Assembly (NCBI GenBank): GCA_905250125.1
Contig: CAJNOL010000541.1
Coordinates: 1 to 64,000, forward strand
Direction: 5' to 3'
From: Rotaria sordida
Lineage: Eukaryota; Rotifera; Eurotatoria; Philodinida; Philodinidae
Length of the DNA: 64,000 nt
Part shown: piece by piece, positions 37,563 through 48,579 of the stretch
Numbering within the stretch: position 1 is the first letter of the stretch
Layout: the number at the start of each line of letters is the position of its first letter
Notes under the pieces: generated by a model
Seen by the model: the letters and a program-made list of their open reading frames with translations, nothing else
Told to the model about the DNA's origin: nothing
The model's database searches: none
Program-made: the position numbers and the translations under genes

Positions 37563-40500
37563 ATGTTTATGCCATTACCATTAAGTACCGACAATCATCC
37601 TTATCAATCATCGCTATCCAATGGCTTATTTAGAACAAGGTGCGATATCATATTTACAGAAAAAAACAAATCTAGAATCATAACGAAATAGTTCCGAATG
37701 TTTTTAGTTATCTTTTACAAAAATTAAATATATAGTTTTAATTTAATATTAAAATTTGTTTTTTTTTTTTCTTTATTAGTTATCATTCGCAAGATAATGA
37801 CGAAATTGTAGATACCAAACAATTTTATGATAAAAAACTTGGAATAAAACGACGTTTAATTGGTTCATCTTCATCGATATCATCATTTAACATGCAAAAA
37901 CAAACAACAAATGAAACAGATATTGGTGTACCTAGTCGATTTTGTAGTGTTTGTGGAGACATAAGCACTGGTAAATATTAGTTTTTATTGATAATAAATA
38001 ATTATAAAAAAAAACAAACATATATTTATAGGAATACATTTTGGTGGTAACAGTTGTGAAAGTTGTAAAGCATTTTTTCGTCGATCTGTTCAATGTCTTC
38101 GTTTTCAAAATTATAAATGTTCCAATGATGGTAAATTATAAATTTTTGTTTTTTGTCCTTTAGTTATTTTTCTAAAAGGTCATGATGACCTTTCTTTCTA
38201 TTTATTAATTTATATCATTATTACAATTTTTTTACATTCATCAAGTGCTTAATTAATGACTTTTTCGAATAAAAACAAGACAGAATAATTAAAGATAAAT
38301 TCTTAGTATTCGACTCTTATTTGTTCTTTAAATAAAAAGAAAGAAAACCAAATTTATAGCATGAAATCTAATCATAATAGGATAGGAAATTTAAAAAAAA
38401 AGAACTCAACCAAAAGTAGGTCGACAAATTTTATCTTTAGTTAACATTAGAAGAATTTTTTTAATCCCCCTCAAAGAAATATATTTATAAAAAATAAAAA
38501 TGAAGTCATTATTATATTCGTAGATTTCCATAAAGAAAAAAACATACCGTTATACTTCTTATATTTCTTTATACGTTTTATTAAAATTCTACTTTGTCGT
38601 ACTTGTTGATACTTCTTAGTACTTTGATACTTTTACGTATGTAACAAATACAAATATACCTTATACTCTTTGATGTATTATAGTTAGTTCAAATTTCTTA
38701 GAGAAAAAAAAAAGAAGAAAATAATCTAATTATATTTTAGAACAATGTCCGGTGAATACTTCAACACGTAAAGTTTGTCAATTTTGTCGTTATGCTAAAT
38801 GTACAGCAATCGGTATGAAACCAAAATGGTAAGAATGAAAATAATTTTTTTTTTGTTTTTTGTTTTAATTTTTGAAGAAAATACTTAATTAATATTCAAT
38901 AGGGTTTTATCCGATCAAGAACGTGAAGAAAAATATGGTTCAAGACGAAAACGTTTTCGTGAAAATCGTACAACTGAAGAAGATCCAGATATTTTTAAAT
39001 TTTTAACGAAAGAAGAAAAACTACTTATTGAAGATATAGCACATGCATTATATCAATCTCGAGCGTAAATATTGTTTTTTTGTTTTCTTCCTCATTATTA
39101 GAAAATAAGGTCCTTCAGTACACCTTTTAAATCACTATTGATTATATCTCAGAAGCAAACTAATAGAAAAGATCATGACCTTTTTTGATTAATCAGTACG
39201 GATGTTTAGATCACAAAAAAAAAAAAAAATCAAATAGAATAGAATATCATATGTGAAAAAAGAAGAAATAAAAATCAAATCAATATATTATCTTTTAAAT
39301 ATTTTAGAACATATCCATTAAATTTTCCAAGTCCATCAAATCTATTAGGAAGTATATTAAATTCAACATCGGATCAAAAAAATGTACAATCACCAAATAA
39401 TGAAAAACCGCCAAGTACACCAGCTAATATTCTTATTGTACCAATTCAACGTCTTGTCTTATTTGCACGAATGCTCAAAGATTTTGATTTATTTTCTGAA
39501 GATGATAAAGTTAGTTTACTTAAAGGTTCAGCTATTGAAATAATGGTTTGTTCATCAAATACATTATTTAATCCAAAAACTCATACATTTACAAATTATT
39601 TATCACGTGATCAACGTGCTATTGTTGATGATCAAGTTTTACCACTTGATCCATTACTTATTAAATTATGGGGAGAAGAAATATTTAATCGTACACGAAA
39701 TTTTTTAATATCAATGTGTAATTTACATGTTGATGAAGTAACATCAACATTATTAGTGCCAATTATTTTATTTTCACCTGATCGTTTAAATGTTATTGAT
39801 CTTAATTTAGTTAAACGTTTACAAGAAAAATATTCTATAATTTTACGTAAATATATGAATTGGCGTTATGGTGTTGAACAAACAGAATATCTTTATCCGA
39901 AACTTTTACTTCAAATTGTTAATCTTCGTTCATTAAGTTTAGCACATGGTGAAATTATACAAAAACTTATGGCTACATCAAATGTTAATCCACTTGTACA
40001 AGAAGTTAGTATGAAACCTGAAATATTAAATCAAACAACAAGACACAAATTTGGTAAGAAAAGAGAAAAACAATTTTATACATTCATTTATTTATTTATT
40101 TATTTATTTTAGATTCATTTTCAATACCATCATCATCTCCATCTGATATTGAAATGACAGATTTTGACAAAACTCCATCTAATGATACTGAAAGTAATAA
40201 TGGTTCAGATGAAGATGATTTTACGAAGAAACAATCACGTTCATCAATTGATGATAATTTTGATTATGACAATGACAATATAGATGAATCAAATCCACGT
40301 AATATATGGAGAAAAAGACGAAAATTATCTAATCATAATCGAATGTCATCAATGATGCAAACAGAAATTACAACAATTGGACAAACTAATTCAAATAATA
40401 ATCAAATAAAAGCAACTAATGATTATAAAAATATTGATCAATATCCACAAACAAATTGTTCATATATAAAACCACATGATCATCAAGTACCAGCTATGGT

Positions 40501-41414
40501 ACAAGTACATCATGATGATTTTATGATTATGTCAAATACGTTAGTTATAGAAAGAAAAAATAAAATTCTTTTTCAATAAAAAAAAAATTTTTTTTTTTTT
40601 CTTCTAGTGGATATTCTATACCAAATCAATTTCGACAATTATCACCAAAAAACCAATCATTAACAACAAGTCCGCATTCCGTTCAACAGTATCAACAACA
40701 TTATCGAACACATTCATCATCAACAAATGATCTTTCATCATATGATTATTCTTCGCGATGTAAGAACTTCTTTTTTTTTTGTTTTTTGATAATGAAAGAT
40801 AGAAATATTTATCTATTTATGTTTTTAGCAAATCAAATTTACAATTCAACAATGTTACCAACAACAGAACAATATTATGATGATCAAACACATGAAAATT
40901 ATGGTCAAAATTATGCACATATGTCAGCAGCTAGTTATCAACAACAACAACAAAATGAACAACAATTACTTCTTCTTTCATTAGGTAAAAATTACAAGAA
41001 AAACAAAAAAAAAAATTTTTTTATTTATTTTGTTATTTATTATTTTTTGCTTATTTAGCAAATAATCAAAGTCAAACACAACCAGTTCAACCTTCAACTA
41101 ATCATATTACAAATCAACACTCTCAATCAGCAGCATGCTTACCAACAAGATCAGCACTTGATGAAGATGAACAACAATTACTTAATGCTATTCATGCACA
41201 TCCAAATAAACGTGATCTTGTACTTAATCTTTTACGACAAATGAATCAATCACCATCATTGACACCTTCACCAACTCATCAACAACAACAACAACAACAA
41301 CAACAAACAAGTTCATATTATAATCCTCATCAAGAACAACAACATCACTCAGATTTATCACCAAATTATAAACCATATAGAACACATTCATATATGGATC
41401 AAAATAATGAATAA
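37563..41414 (+). CDS. Nuclear receptor with HR96/DAF-12-type P-box
   Basis: Ligand-regulated transcription factor. Ten exons: 37563-37639, 37780-37970, 38032-38130, 38741-38828, 38903-39064, 39308-40053, 40113-40539, 40608-40759, 40829-40984, 41059-41414. The sum is 2,454 nt, 817 aa. The DNA-binding domain (about residues 81-152) has perfect zinc spacing: CSVC-x13-CESC in finger 1 and CSNDEQC-x9-CQFC in finger 2. The P-box is CESCKAFF, as in DHR96/DAF-12 (NR1J-like). The ligand-binding domain spans about 190-440 (PIQRLVLFARMLKDFDLFSE; EDDKVSLLKGSAIEIM) and ends with the AF-2-like helix NPLVQEVSM (433-441). About 375 further residues are Ser/Asn/Gln-rich (acidic patch, WRKRRKLS, a run of nine Gln), an unusually long tail. 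Intron 3, inside the DBD, is 610 bp. The first ATG after the TATATA run was taken as start; the N-terminus is short. Confidence 0.94.
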
Positions 41415-43064
41415 ATCGTAATTTCTCTTATTCCAAAACTTTGTAAATATTCAAAGTTCTTTTTCTTTTTCTTTTTTTTAAAAACATTTGAAAGTGATCA
41501 TTAATTTTGTTCTTTTTTTGCTTCAAATCTGAGTATATTATCAGGTTTCGGTAAGTCAAAGCTTGGATGAAAAAATAAAATAAAACCGAATAAAAGTAGT
41601 TGTTTATTTTCTTTTTTGTTTTGGACAAAGTAAAACTACTCATTTCTATTTTATTTAAACTAATTATCTTTATCGAAATATTCTATTCTATAGTTGGTTT
41701 CTTTTCTTTTTTAATTTGAACATTACTAGTGGCTCTTGTTTCATTCTGTTTATGTTTCTTTTTTTTTTTGTGTGTCTGGCTATTGTCTTGCGATGTTGTT
41801 TGTCATTCACATTCATTATTTTTCTCTCAAGAGGATTTCTTTTTCTCAAGATCTTCATGAAATTTTCCTTTTTGTTTTGTTTCTTGGAATATATTTTTTC
41901 TTGTGTCTTAGTTGATTTTAGCATTTATATGTTATTTTTTGTGTAGTTTCGTTTGATTGTATTTATGGCTAATTCGAAGTGATGATGCCAACATTTTTTT
42001 TGTTTTTTTTTCTTTTCATTCATTTAACACACAATCAGGTTGAAAATTTCAACCGATGTGAATAAAAACTGAAATATAAAGGGAAATTAATTAACTATAT
42101 AAAAATACTTGAAAATAGCAAGAAAAAAAAATTAACAAAATTATACTTGTTGACAAGGAAGTAAAAAAAAATTCCTCCATGTTAAACGTTCTTTATTTAA
42201 CGGAAGTAAATCAAGGATTTTTTTTTTTTTGTTTTCAAGTATTATAATGTCAGGAACTCAAACTTACATGAAAATTATCATGAATGAAACGAAGAAAAAA
42301 AAAAAGAAAAATCATGAGATTTTTATACTAATCATTTATTAAACAAAGAATATTAACAATTAAAATCAGTACTTTACATTGTTGAATAAATTACCTTGAA
42401 AAAAATGACTTTTTGTTTTAAAAAAAAAAAAACAAATTTTATTAAAGCAAAAATTCTTAAGTTAATGTCGAGATTAATAAAATAAATTTTTGTAATTTAT
42501 AAACGAAACAAAATATAATTTTCAAAAAATATTATTGAATATCATCAGTTGTTAAACTTTTATTTATATGCAACTTCTTGGTATAATTATTTTTTTTTTT
42601 TGTAATATGAACAAAGTAATTAATTTAGTTATGTTGCAGATGCACTCATAAATTATAAAAGATCATTTTTCTATTTTTATATTCAATGACAAGTACTTCT
42701 ATTTTGATCATAAACATTCGGTATATTATAAATACTTACAATTTATAAAAAAAAAAACCGTTTTTTGTTTTGAAATTTGAGTTCTAGTACAATTTTCCCT
42801 CAAATTTAAGTATAATTATGTCTATATCGATACTTTTCTTCTGTCTAGAATAAGCTATACGATTAATAGCTAAAAATAAAAATTATTCAAGGCAACTTTC
42901 TGCACATATTCAGACAGTAAGGACACAGATGGTATAAAATCTGGTTAATATCTTTTATAGAATGATATATTTTCCTATCCTATTTAAGAGACAAAAAATA
43001 ATAATCAAGAAACATGTTGACGCAGCCAGTGAAATATCTCAAAAAATTTTGAGTACAAATGAAT
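41415..43064. other. Spacer downstream of the nuclear receptor
   Basis: AT-rich 3' UTR and spacer with several poly-A/poly-T tracts. AATAAA at 42061 may be a polyadenylation signal. No gene is recognised. Confidence 0.5.
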
Positions 43065-43390
43065 GTATTCTTCTTGAGATAACACGTATATATCACAAAA
43101 CAAGTCATAGAATCGAACTGTCTTAGACACTTGATTACTCAAGAAAAATTCATTTGTTTTTTTTTGTCCATGGACGAAATTTCTGATGAAAATCTCCTAA
43201 TTTAATATTTCATGAATAGCTAGCCAAGAGGTCAAAAATCTACGAAAACAGACATAACTCTAGTTGGATAATGCATGACTCCGAACTTATTTAGAGTTTT
43301 CTTAGTTGCATTCAGTTCTATTCATAGACAAAATATGAGACAGAACGACATCCGACAGTTGGGCATATTCCGTCGTGGAAAAAGTAAATT
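43065..43390 (+). repeat. Single arm of foldback family A
   Basis: This collinear match to about 3370-3715 shares GTCTTAGACACTTGAT, GATGAAAATCTCCTAATT-type sequence, ATGAATAGCT(A/G)(G/A)C, TTTCTTAGTT(T/G)CA(A/T)TCAGTTCTA and GACAGTTGG-type blocks in the same order and orientation. It is diverged, with no opposite arm seen. Confidence 0.65.
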
Positions 43391-43888
43391 CAATTTAGTA
43401 TTATGCTATTATGTAAATAAGCTTATTTACTATAAATTGATGACTTATTAAGTTTGACAGCAAAAAAAAAGTACTTTGTATTAAACGAAAGTTTATATTG
43501 AATTAGAAACAAGTATAATACAGAGAACATAGTGACCAAACTAACTACATTTTTGCTATTAAAATCCAGCTGATACCACTATATGCATATCAAAGGAAAC
43601 AACTATTGACCTATGGAAATTAGTTTATGAAGCAGTTGAAAATAAATAATGAAATACATTTTTTTTTTCTAAACTTTATAGGGCTAATAAAAATAGCTAC
43701 CCATACTGATACAAAAGAGAGAAGAAACATTATCGAAAATATATCTTCTCTCCTTTGTATCATTATGCGTAATTTTTTTGTTTTTATTAGTCTTTCTCTT
43801 GATGATAATACTTGTTGAAAGGTCAAGATAGAATTATAAATGATAGTACTACTTTTATATCAGCATACGAATATTCAAGCAAGAAATT

Positions 43889-44620
43889 TTGCTCTCTGTT
43901 TTTTTGACCTATAGACAAGCATTTAAAACTTTTGAATTTGCATTAGAATTGTTTCAAGATCCAATAGAATATGATGTTGATATATTTATTATGATTGATG
44001 ATAATAATTTTAATGTATCTATTATAAATATTTCATCTAATGTTCGATTAATTCAAATTTTACATCAAAAATGTATTTATTATAGTTATTACAAAATAAT
44101 TAGTTTAACAAATAAATAGCGAGAAATTGCATAATGGAATAAAACTCTTCTCTATTTTAATTTATTCAATAATAATTATAGATTTATTTTGTTAGTTGAA
44201 AATGATATTTTTTTATTCCGAGTGTATAAGCATTTCGTTTATTACATCAATTTTATTCGTATACTAGTAATCTTATTGTTCTACGTAATCAAATTAATTT
44301 ATTAGGTAATACATCAACTTGGCTACGGTCAATAAAAGTTGGAAAGCTTATTCTACCTTGGTCTTGTTCAATGGTTAATATAGTAGGATTAATTTGACGA
44401 ATGTTAATAGCTATTGATGATTATGTTCATTGATTAGGTGAAATACCATTTCATGAATTTTTCTTCAATACATTAGCTATGTATTTAAACATGACTATAG
44501 TTACACCAACTGAATTAAGTATCATTGTCTATCAAGCATCTTATTCTTTAGAAAATATATCTAAACAACCTAATAATTTATGGCGTAAAATGTTCGTATT
44601 CTTAAGTTAATTAACATGGT
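43889..44620 (+). pseudogene. Decayed glycosyltransferase-like gene
   Basis: Protein-like blocks in order, split by stops: RQAFKTFEFALELFQDPIEY; DVDIFIMIDDNNFNVSIINI; NVRLIQILHQKCIYYSYYK (to a TAG at 44117); FILLVENDIFLFRV (about 44181-44222), where other members probably read an acidic EDVF-type motif; LIVLRNQINLLGNTSTW; KLILPWSCSMVNIVGLI (TGA); LGEIPFHEFFFNTLAMYLNM; PTELSIIVYQASYSLENISK. Stops at 44396 and 44432 and others show it is dead. The IDDN and VENDIF acidic motifs and overall pattern suggest a nucleotide-sugar transferase fold, but this is a guess from motifs; the family is not identified with certainty. Confidence 0.4.
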
Positions 44621-44905
44621 TAAGATTTTCTCTTAAAAAAAAAAGTCAATTTTCATCAGAATTATTGAAATTAAGATAAATGTATGGAAAGATAGCTCGA
44701 AGTTTGATCTTTCATAAACGACATGATTTTTTTATTTCATACTTTGTTTATTTTCAAAAGTTTTTGATGATTTCTGTCATCATCTACTTGAAAGAAATAT
44801 TTTTCGTTTTTTCTCTGTTTATACTTTTTTTTTGATTTGACATTCCAGAGCTCTTGAAGGAGTTTCATTGCTGATTTCTTTTTCTTTAAAAGAACATGTC
44901 AAGAT

Positions 44906-45071
44906 GTAGGGCATGACAGAATCCGTTTTTTTTTAGTTAAGCTTTTTTAATATTATAGAAAAAAGTACTTTTATATAACTGAAACGTCATGTTTTGACAG
45001 CTTTTCAAGACGTTGGATTTGTCACTACTTAAAAAGTAAGAATTTAAAAAAAATCTTTGTCATGCCCTGCT
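44906..45071. mobile_element. Short MITE (~165 bp)
   Basis: Ends AGGGCATGACA (near 44908) and TGTCATGCCCT (near 45059) are exact inverted repeats in otherwise AT-rich sequence. No target duplication is convincingly seen. It directly abuts the next foldback element. Confidence 0.5.
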
Positions 45072-45102
45072 TCTGGTCCTGCTTATATCAATTTATAGTA
45101 GC

Positions 45103-45525
45103 GGTGTACAGCTTACGCTCATGATCGTGAACGGTTTTCCTGATTCGAATAAGGGAGGGAGGTTACTGTTTTTTTATAAAGTTTGACCAAAGGTAATCGA
45201 AGTCAAGGATTCCGAATCTGTTATCGGTTTCTCAAAGTTTTGAGTTTGATTTTTTTCAAAAAAAACTTTTTTTACAAAAAAATTATTATTTTACTATAAA
45301 ATCATTTTCCTAGTAAAAAAAATATTCTTTTTTTGTGAACGAATGCTTTTTATCAAAAGAATATTTTTCTGGAAAAAAATCAAACTCAAAACTTCGAGAA
45401 ACCGATAAGAGATTCAGATTTCTCGACCCAGATTACCGATGATCTAACTTTATAAAAGACGGTAACTTCCCTCCTCAACTCGAGTCAGGAAAACCGTCCA
45501 AGCTCATGAGCGTGAGCTGTACACC
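45103..45525. mobile_element. Foldback/MITE with ~160-bp inverted arms
   Basis: Left arm at about 45103-45270 and right arm at about 45360-45525 are reverse complements. The outer ends GGTGTACAGCTTACGCTCAT and its right counterpart ATGAGCGTGAGCTGTACACC differ at one position. Further matches are GGTTTTCCTGA(T/C)TCGA and TCGGTTTCTC(A/G)AAGTTTTGA. The flanks TATAGTAG (45094-45101) and TTTAGTAT (45526-45533) agree at 6 of 8 bases, which may be an aged 8-bp target duplication as in hAT elements. Confidence 0.7.
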
Positions 45526-45538
45526 TTTAGTATTAGCG

Positions 45539-46732
45539 GTAGAGCCTTGCGGTTCCGGTTAGCGAAATCGAAAAAGCGGTTCCTTTTTCGGTTCCTAAAA
45601 TTTTTGCTAGGAACCGACGATTTCACCGTAACATACACAATACCGAGTAATTGAATTTTTTTTAGAAATGTCTACATTTTATCTTCGAGACTCTTCGTGT
45701 TCATTACTTCATCAAATAAGTGGTTCCTTCAAAAGGTAGAAGAAAAAGTCAAATAATGAGATAAAACACTAACATACAATATATTCATATGAAATATTAA
45801 TATTACAAGTTCTAAAAAATATCTACTTCAGCATTTCCTTATCCTCTCAATAATCATGATCACAAAGAACAATATCATCTTCGTTACTCATTCTAAACGT
45901 CTTTTTTGTTGTCGTAGTTGCAGGTTGTTATTTAGTTTGGATAGGAGATTGTAGAAGATGACTGTTCAACCATCTTTCTTTTCGTTTCAGTTGTATTAAC
46001 TTCATCATTTTTTCTCATCACATGATTTTAATAATGCTAAATTTTTCTGAAAAAATAACAATAGAAGTATTTTTTCTGCACAAAGATCGATGCGCTTATC
46101 GATACTTGTGTTTTTTTGCAGACGTGAACAGTCCCTCTACAATAGTGTTCGATGTTTGTATAGCATAAAAATCCTCAGCTATAGAAAATAAGATCGGTAA
46201 TTTTAAATTCTGTTGTCGCAGAATTATAAAACATCATCATGTCCACTGAATGGGACATTTGATAGCATATATCCATCTAATTCATACGGTGTTGTTGACA
46301 ATGTTAAGGAATTTTGTGGTATATCAAAACAGTATGAAAGAGGACCTTTTGATGTTGTTGATTGAGAATCAAATGAATTTGTATGAGTAGGTGATGGAGT
46401 AGTAGTTGTACATGTAGTAGATATTATTGTTGGCTGCCGTTTAATAATTTTCGTTTTAACTGACTTAAGAGCTTTTTCTTGAAAACTAGGATTACTATGA
46501 AAACTTTTCATGGATAAATGAAGAAAGGTACTGGCATAATGTGCATCTTGCAACATCTATACATCTTGGAACTCTCACTTTCAAGAAAAATTTCGGTTTC
46601 TAACGATTCTGGTTCCGGTTCCATCCTCTTTTATTTCACGGTTTCGGTTCCAGTTCCGGGTAAGAGAAACAGAAAAATCCAGTTCTCAGTTTGGTTTTCT
46701 GTTCCATTTTTTTTGGAACCTCAAGGCTCTAC
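45539..46732 (-). mobile_element. Internally deleted hAT element
   Basis: The inverted ends are GTAGAGCCTTG (45539-45549, then CGGTTCC) and CAAGGCTCTAC (46722-46732, preceded by GGAACCT). Subterminal repeats of GGTTCCGGTTCC type lie near both ends. It contains the C-terminal part of a hAT transposase on the minus strand. Flanking 8-mers (TATTAGCG and TCCTGCGA) do not form a clear duplication. Confidence 0.65.
45830..46556 (-). pseudogene. hAT transposase C-terminal remnant
   Basis: On the minus strand, an open stretch from 46556 to 46224 encodes LQDAHYASTFLHLSMKSF, resembling the hAT motif 'A..LdPr.Ks', then Ser/Thr-rich linker sequence and SYCFDIPQNSLTLSTTPYEL. Further down, FFQKNLALLKSCDEK (about 46060-46015) is followed by a frameshift in an A-run. 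The N-terminal zinc finger and most of the catalytic domain are missing, so it cannot be active. Assignment is by motif resemblance and by the hAT-like ends of the surrounding element. Confidence 0.55.
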
Positions 46733-46970
46733 TCCTGCGACACTTACTCCCCAACGATAGTTGCTTCCCGAACACTTGCTTTCGCGACACGGGTATGAGT
46801 ATGAGTGGACAAAGAAGTGACAGACATTCACAGCCATCGCATCTTCCATACTCACACTCGCCCACAATCACTCTGGCATCCACACCCACACTCACAACCA
46901 TAACCCTGTCGCGGGAGCAACTGTCGTGAGAACATCTGTCTGGGGAGCAACAGTCGTGTTACCTTGGAAT
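46733..46970. repeat. GC-richer patch with inverted and direct repeats
   Basis: Contains CAACGATAGTTGCTTCCCG near 46753 against CGGGAGCAACTGTCGTG near 46912, and a second direct copy GGGGAGCAACAGTCGTG near 46941. Between them lie repeats of ACTCACACTCGCCCAC and CCACACCCACACTCAC type. The base composition differs sharply from the surroundings. Probably another small element, but the ends are not defined. The following ~590 bp (to 47560) are AT-rich with nothing recognised. Confidence 0.4.
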
Positions 46971-47562
46971 GGATACTTTTTAACAATTCTAGCTTGTAAC
47001 TTTTGAAATTTATCATTTCGACCAAAGTTTCGAGAATCTACAATTTGTCTTGTTCGTAATTAATTTTCTATAAATAGGGAAAAGAACAAATGAAAAAATC
47101 TTTATACTTTCTCCATCTCTAATTATAAATCATAAAATCCAATTCTATACAAAGAGTATTTTGAAGTCATTCTCTTCCTTTTTAGTGTCCTATATAACTA
47201 TTATTTAGATTATTTTGGTTCAATAAGAAAAGAAATAGGTAAGCATTTTTTTTATTTTCATCATCAAATTTACTATATATAGAATGGGCGTGGATGTAGA
47301 TGTTGATGAGATTTTCTCTTCATCACACCCTTGGTGATAATTTTCCAGTTAGACAATTTTGGTAATCAAAAAATATTTTCCGGAAAAGAAATTATGGCTA
47401 CGTATTAATTACGAGCAAAAAATAAGCCAATGAGTGGAAAATGACCGGTTTTTGGAACGAGTAAATTACAATGTCTCACTGTTATTACGTTTCTAAAATG
47501 GGGCCATTCTTCAGTTAATGAACAATGAACATCATATGGTTTATTTATTTATTCGTATCAAA

Positions 47563-47961
47563 GGGACAACAAACTGATTTCTACACTAGAAATCACGTTA
47601 ACGATACGAATAATGACTGAGTGCAGTTTAAAATTATCGAAAATCATCAGAAGCCATGATAAATCAATAGAAATCACTCTAAATCATAGAAAATTTCCAG
47701 TAATAAAATCAAAAATAAATCGCTGATTCCTATTGATATCTAATAATTTTTATTGATTTTCCGTAATTGCCAATATTTCGAGTAGTTGCTCGTGACTTCA
47801 AATGATTTCTTGTCATTTTTCTTTATTTCTAAGCATTTCCAATGATCTTTATTGACTCACAATGAACAGATGAAAACTGATTTCCAGTAATAGAAATCGA
47901 TAAAAACCAAAGAAATCAACAGAAGTCACAGAAATGAAGATATCAGTTTGTTCTCCCCTTG
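47563..47961. mobile_element. MITE with GAAATCA-type internal repeats
   Basis: The left end AGGGACAACAAACTGATTTC (about 47563) resembles the complement of the right end GATATCAGTTTGTTCTCCCC (to about 47960). The interior has many degenerate copies of (A)GAAATCA and TGATTTC, e.g. around 47638-47700 and 47880-47930. No coding sequence is seen. Confidence 0.5.
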
Positions 47962-48125
47962 TTCACATTACTATTACATTAAGTATCAAAAACAAAAATT
48001 ATTTTTTCAGTACTATCTTTAGCATCTTTTAAAATATCTATGTTATATAAGAAACATTTCGTAAGAATTTTTGATACGAATTCAAAACTTGATCTTGAGA
48101 GTGTGAGTGTCGGAGTACGACAAGA

Positions 48126-48371
48126 CTAATACTCATTACATTTTGAAATTGTATCATCACTTAAAGTAATAACATGAGAGCATGATTGAATTGTACAAAC
48201 GTATATGAACGAACCGTTCTGGTTTTCACGCTTTAATCGATATAAATAATTATTATATAAAATTGCTCTTTTACCTTTTTTGCATCGTTGACCAAGTAAA
48301 CTTAACATCCATTGTATCAAATGAAATGCCACTTTCATTGTCATCTTTCTATATTTATCGGCAATACACAA
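48126..48371 (-). pseudogene. FLYWCH-type zinc-finger remnant
   Basis: An open stretch on the minus strand reads RCKKGKRAILYNNYLYRLKR, then ENQNGSFIYVCTIQSCSHVI, then TLSDDTISKCNEY and a stop. The pattern (Lys-Gly-Lys, L.Y..Y.Y, then an aromatic-V-C-x5-C pair) fits FLYWCH domains, which bind zinc and DNA and often occur in Mutator-like transposases and chromatin factors. No flanking exons are found, so this is probably a fragment, though a single-exon or alternatively joined gene cannot be excluded. Confidence 0.4.
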
Positions 48372-48380
48372 CAGGACTCC

Positions 48381-48548
48381 GCATGGGATCGGATAGTCTC
48401 ATTGGTCCCATGGAATGGAGAACTTTCAGAATCACCTCATCTCATGGAACGAAAAATATTTGAGAAATAGCCCATCCCATCCTATACAAGGTTTTGAAAA
48501 TATTTCATCCCACGTGGGACAGTTCGTGATAGCTCATCCCATGGGACG
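48381..48548. repeat. Cluster of degenerate CATCCCATGGGAC motifs
   Basis: Copies or near copies at about 48381 (GCATGGGAT), 48405 (GGTCCCATGGAATGG), 48438 (CATCTCATGGAAC), 48472 (CCATCCCATCC), 48506 (CATCCCACGTGGGAC) and 48535 (CATCCCATGGGAC). Each is wholly or partly palindromic. It may be the remnant of a MITE with subterminal repeats. Confidence 0.5.
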
Positions 48549-48579
48549 ATTTTTTTTGCATCTTACACAGAGCTCTGAC

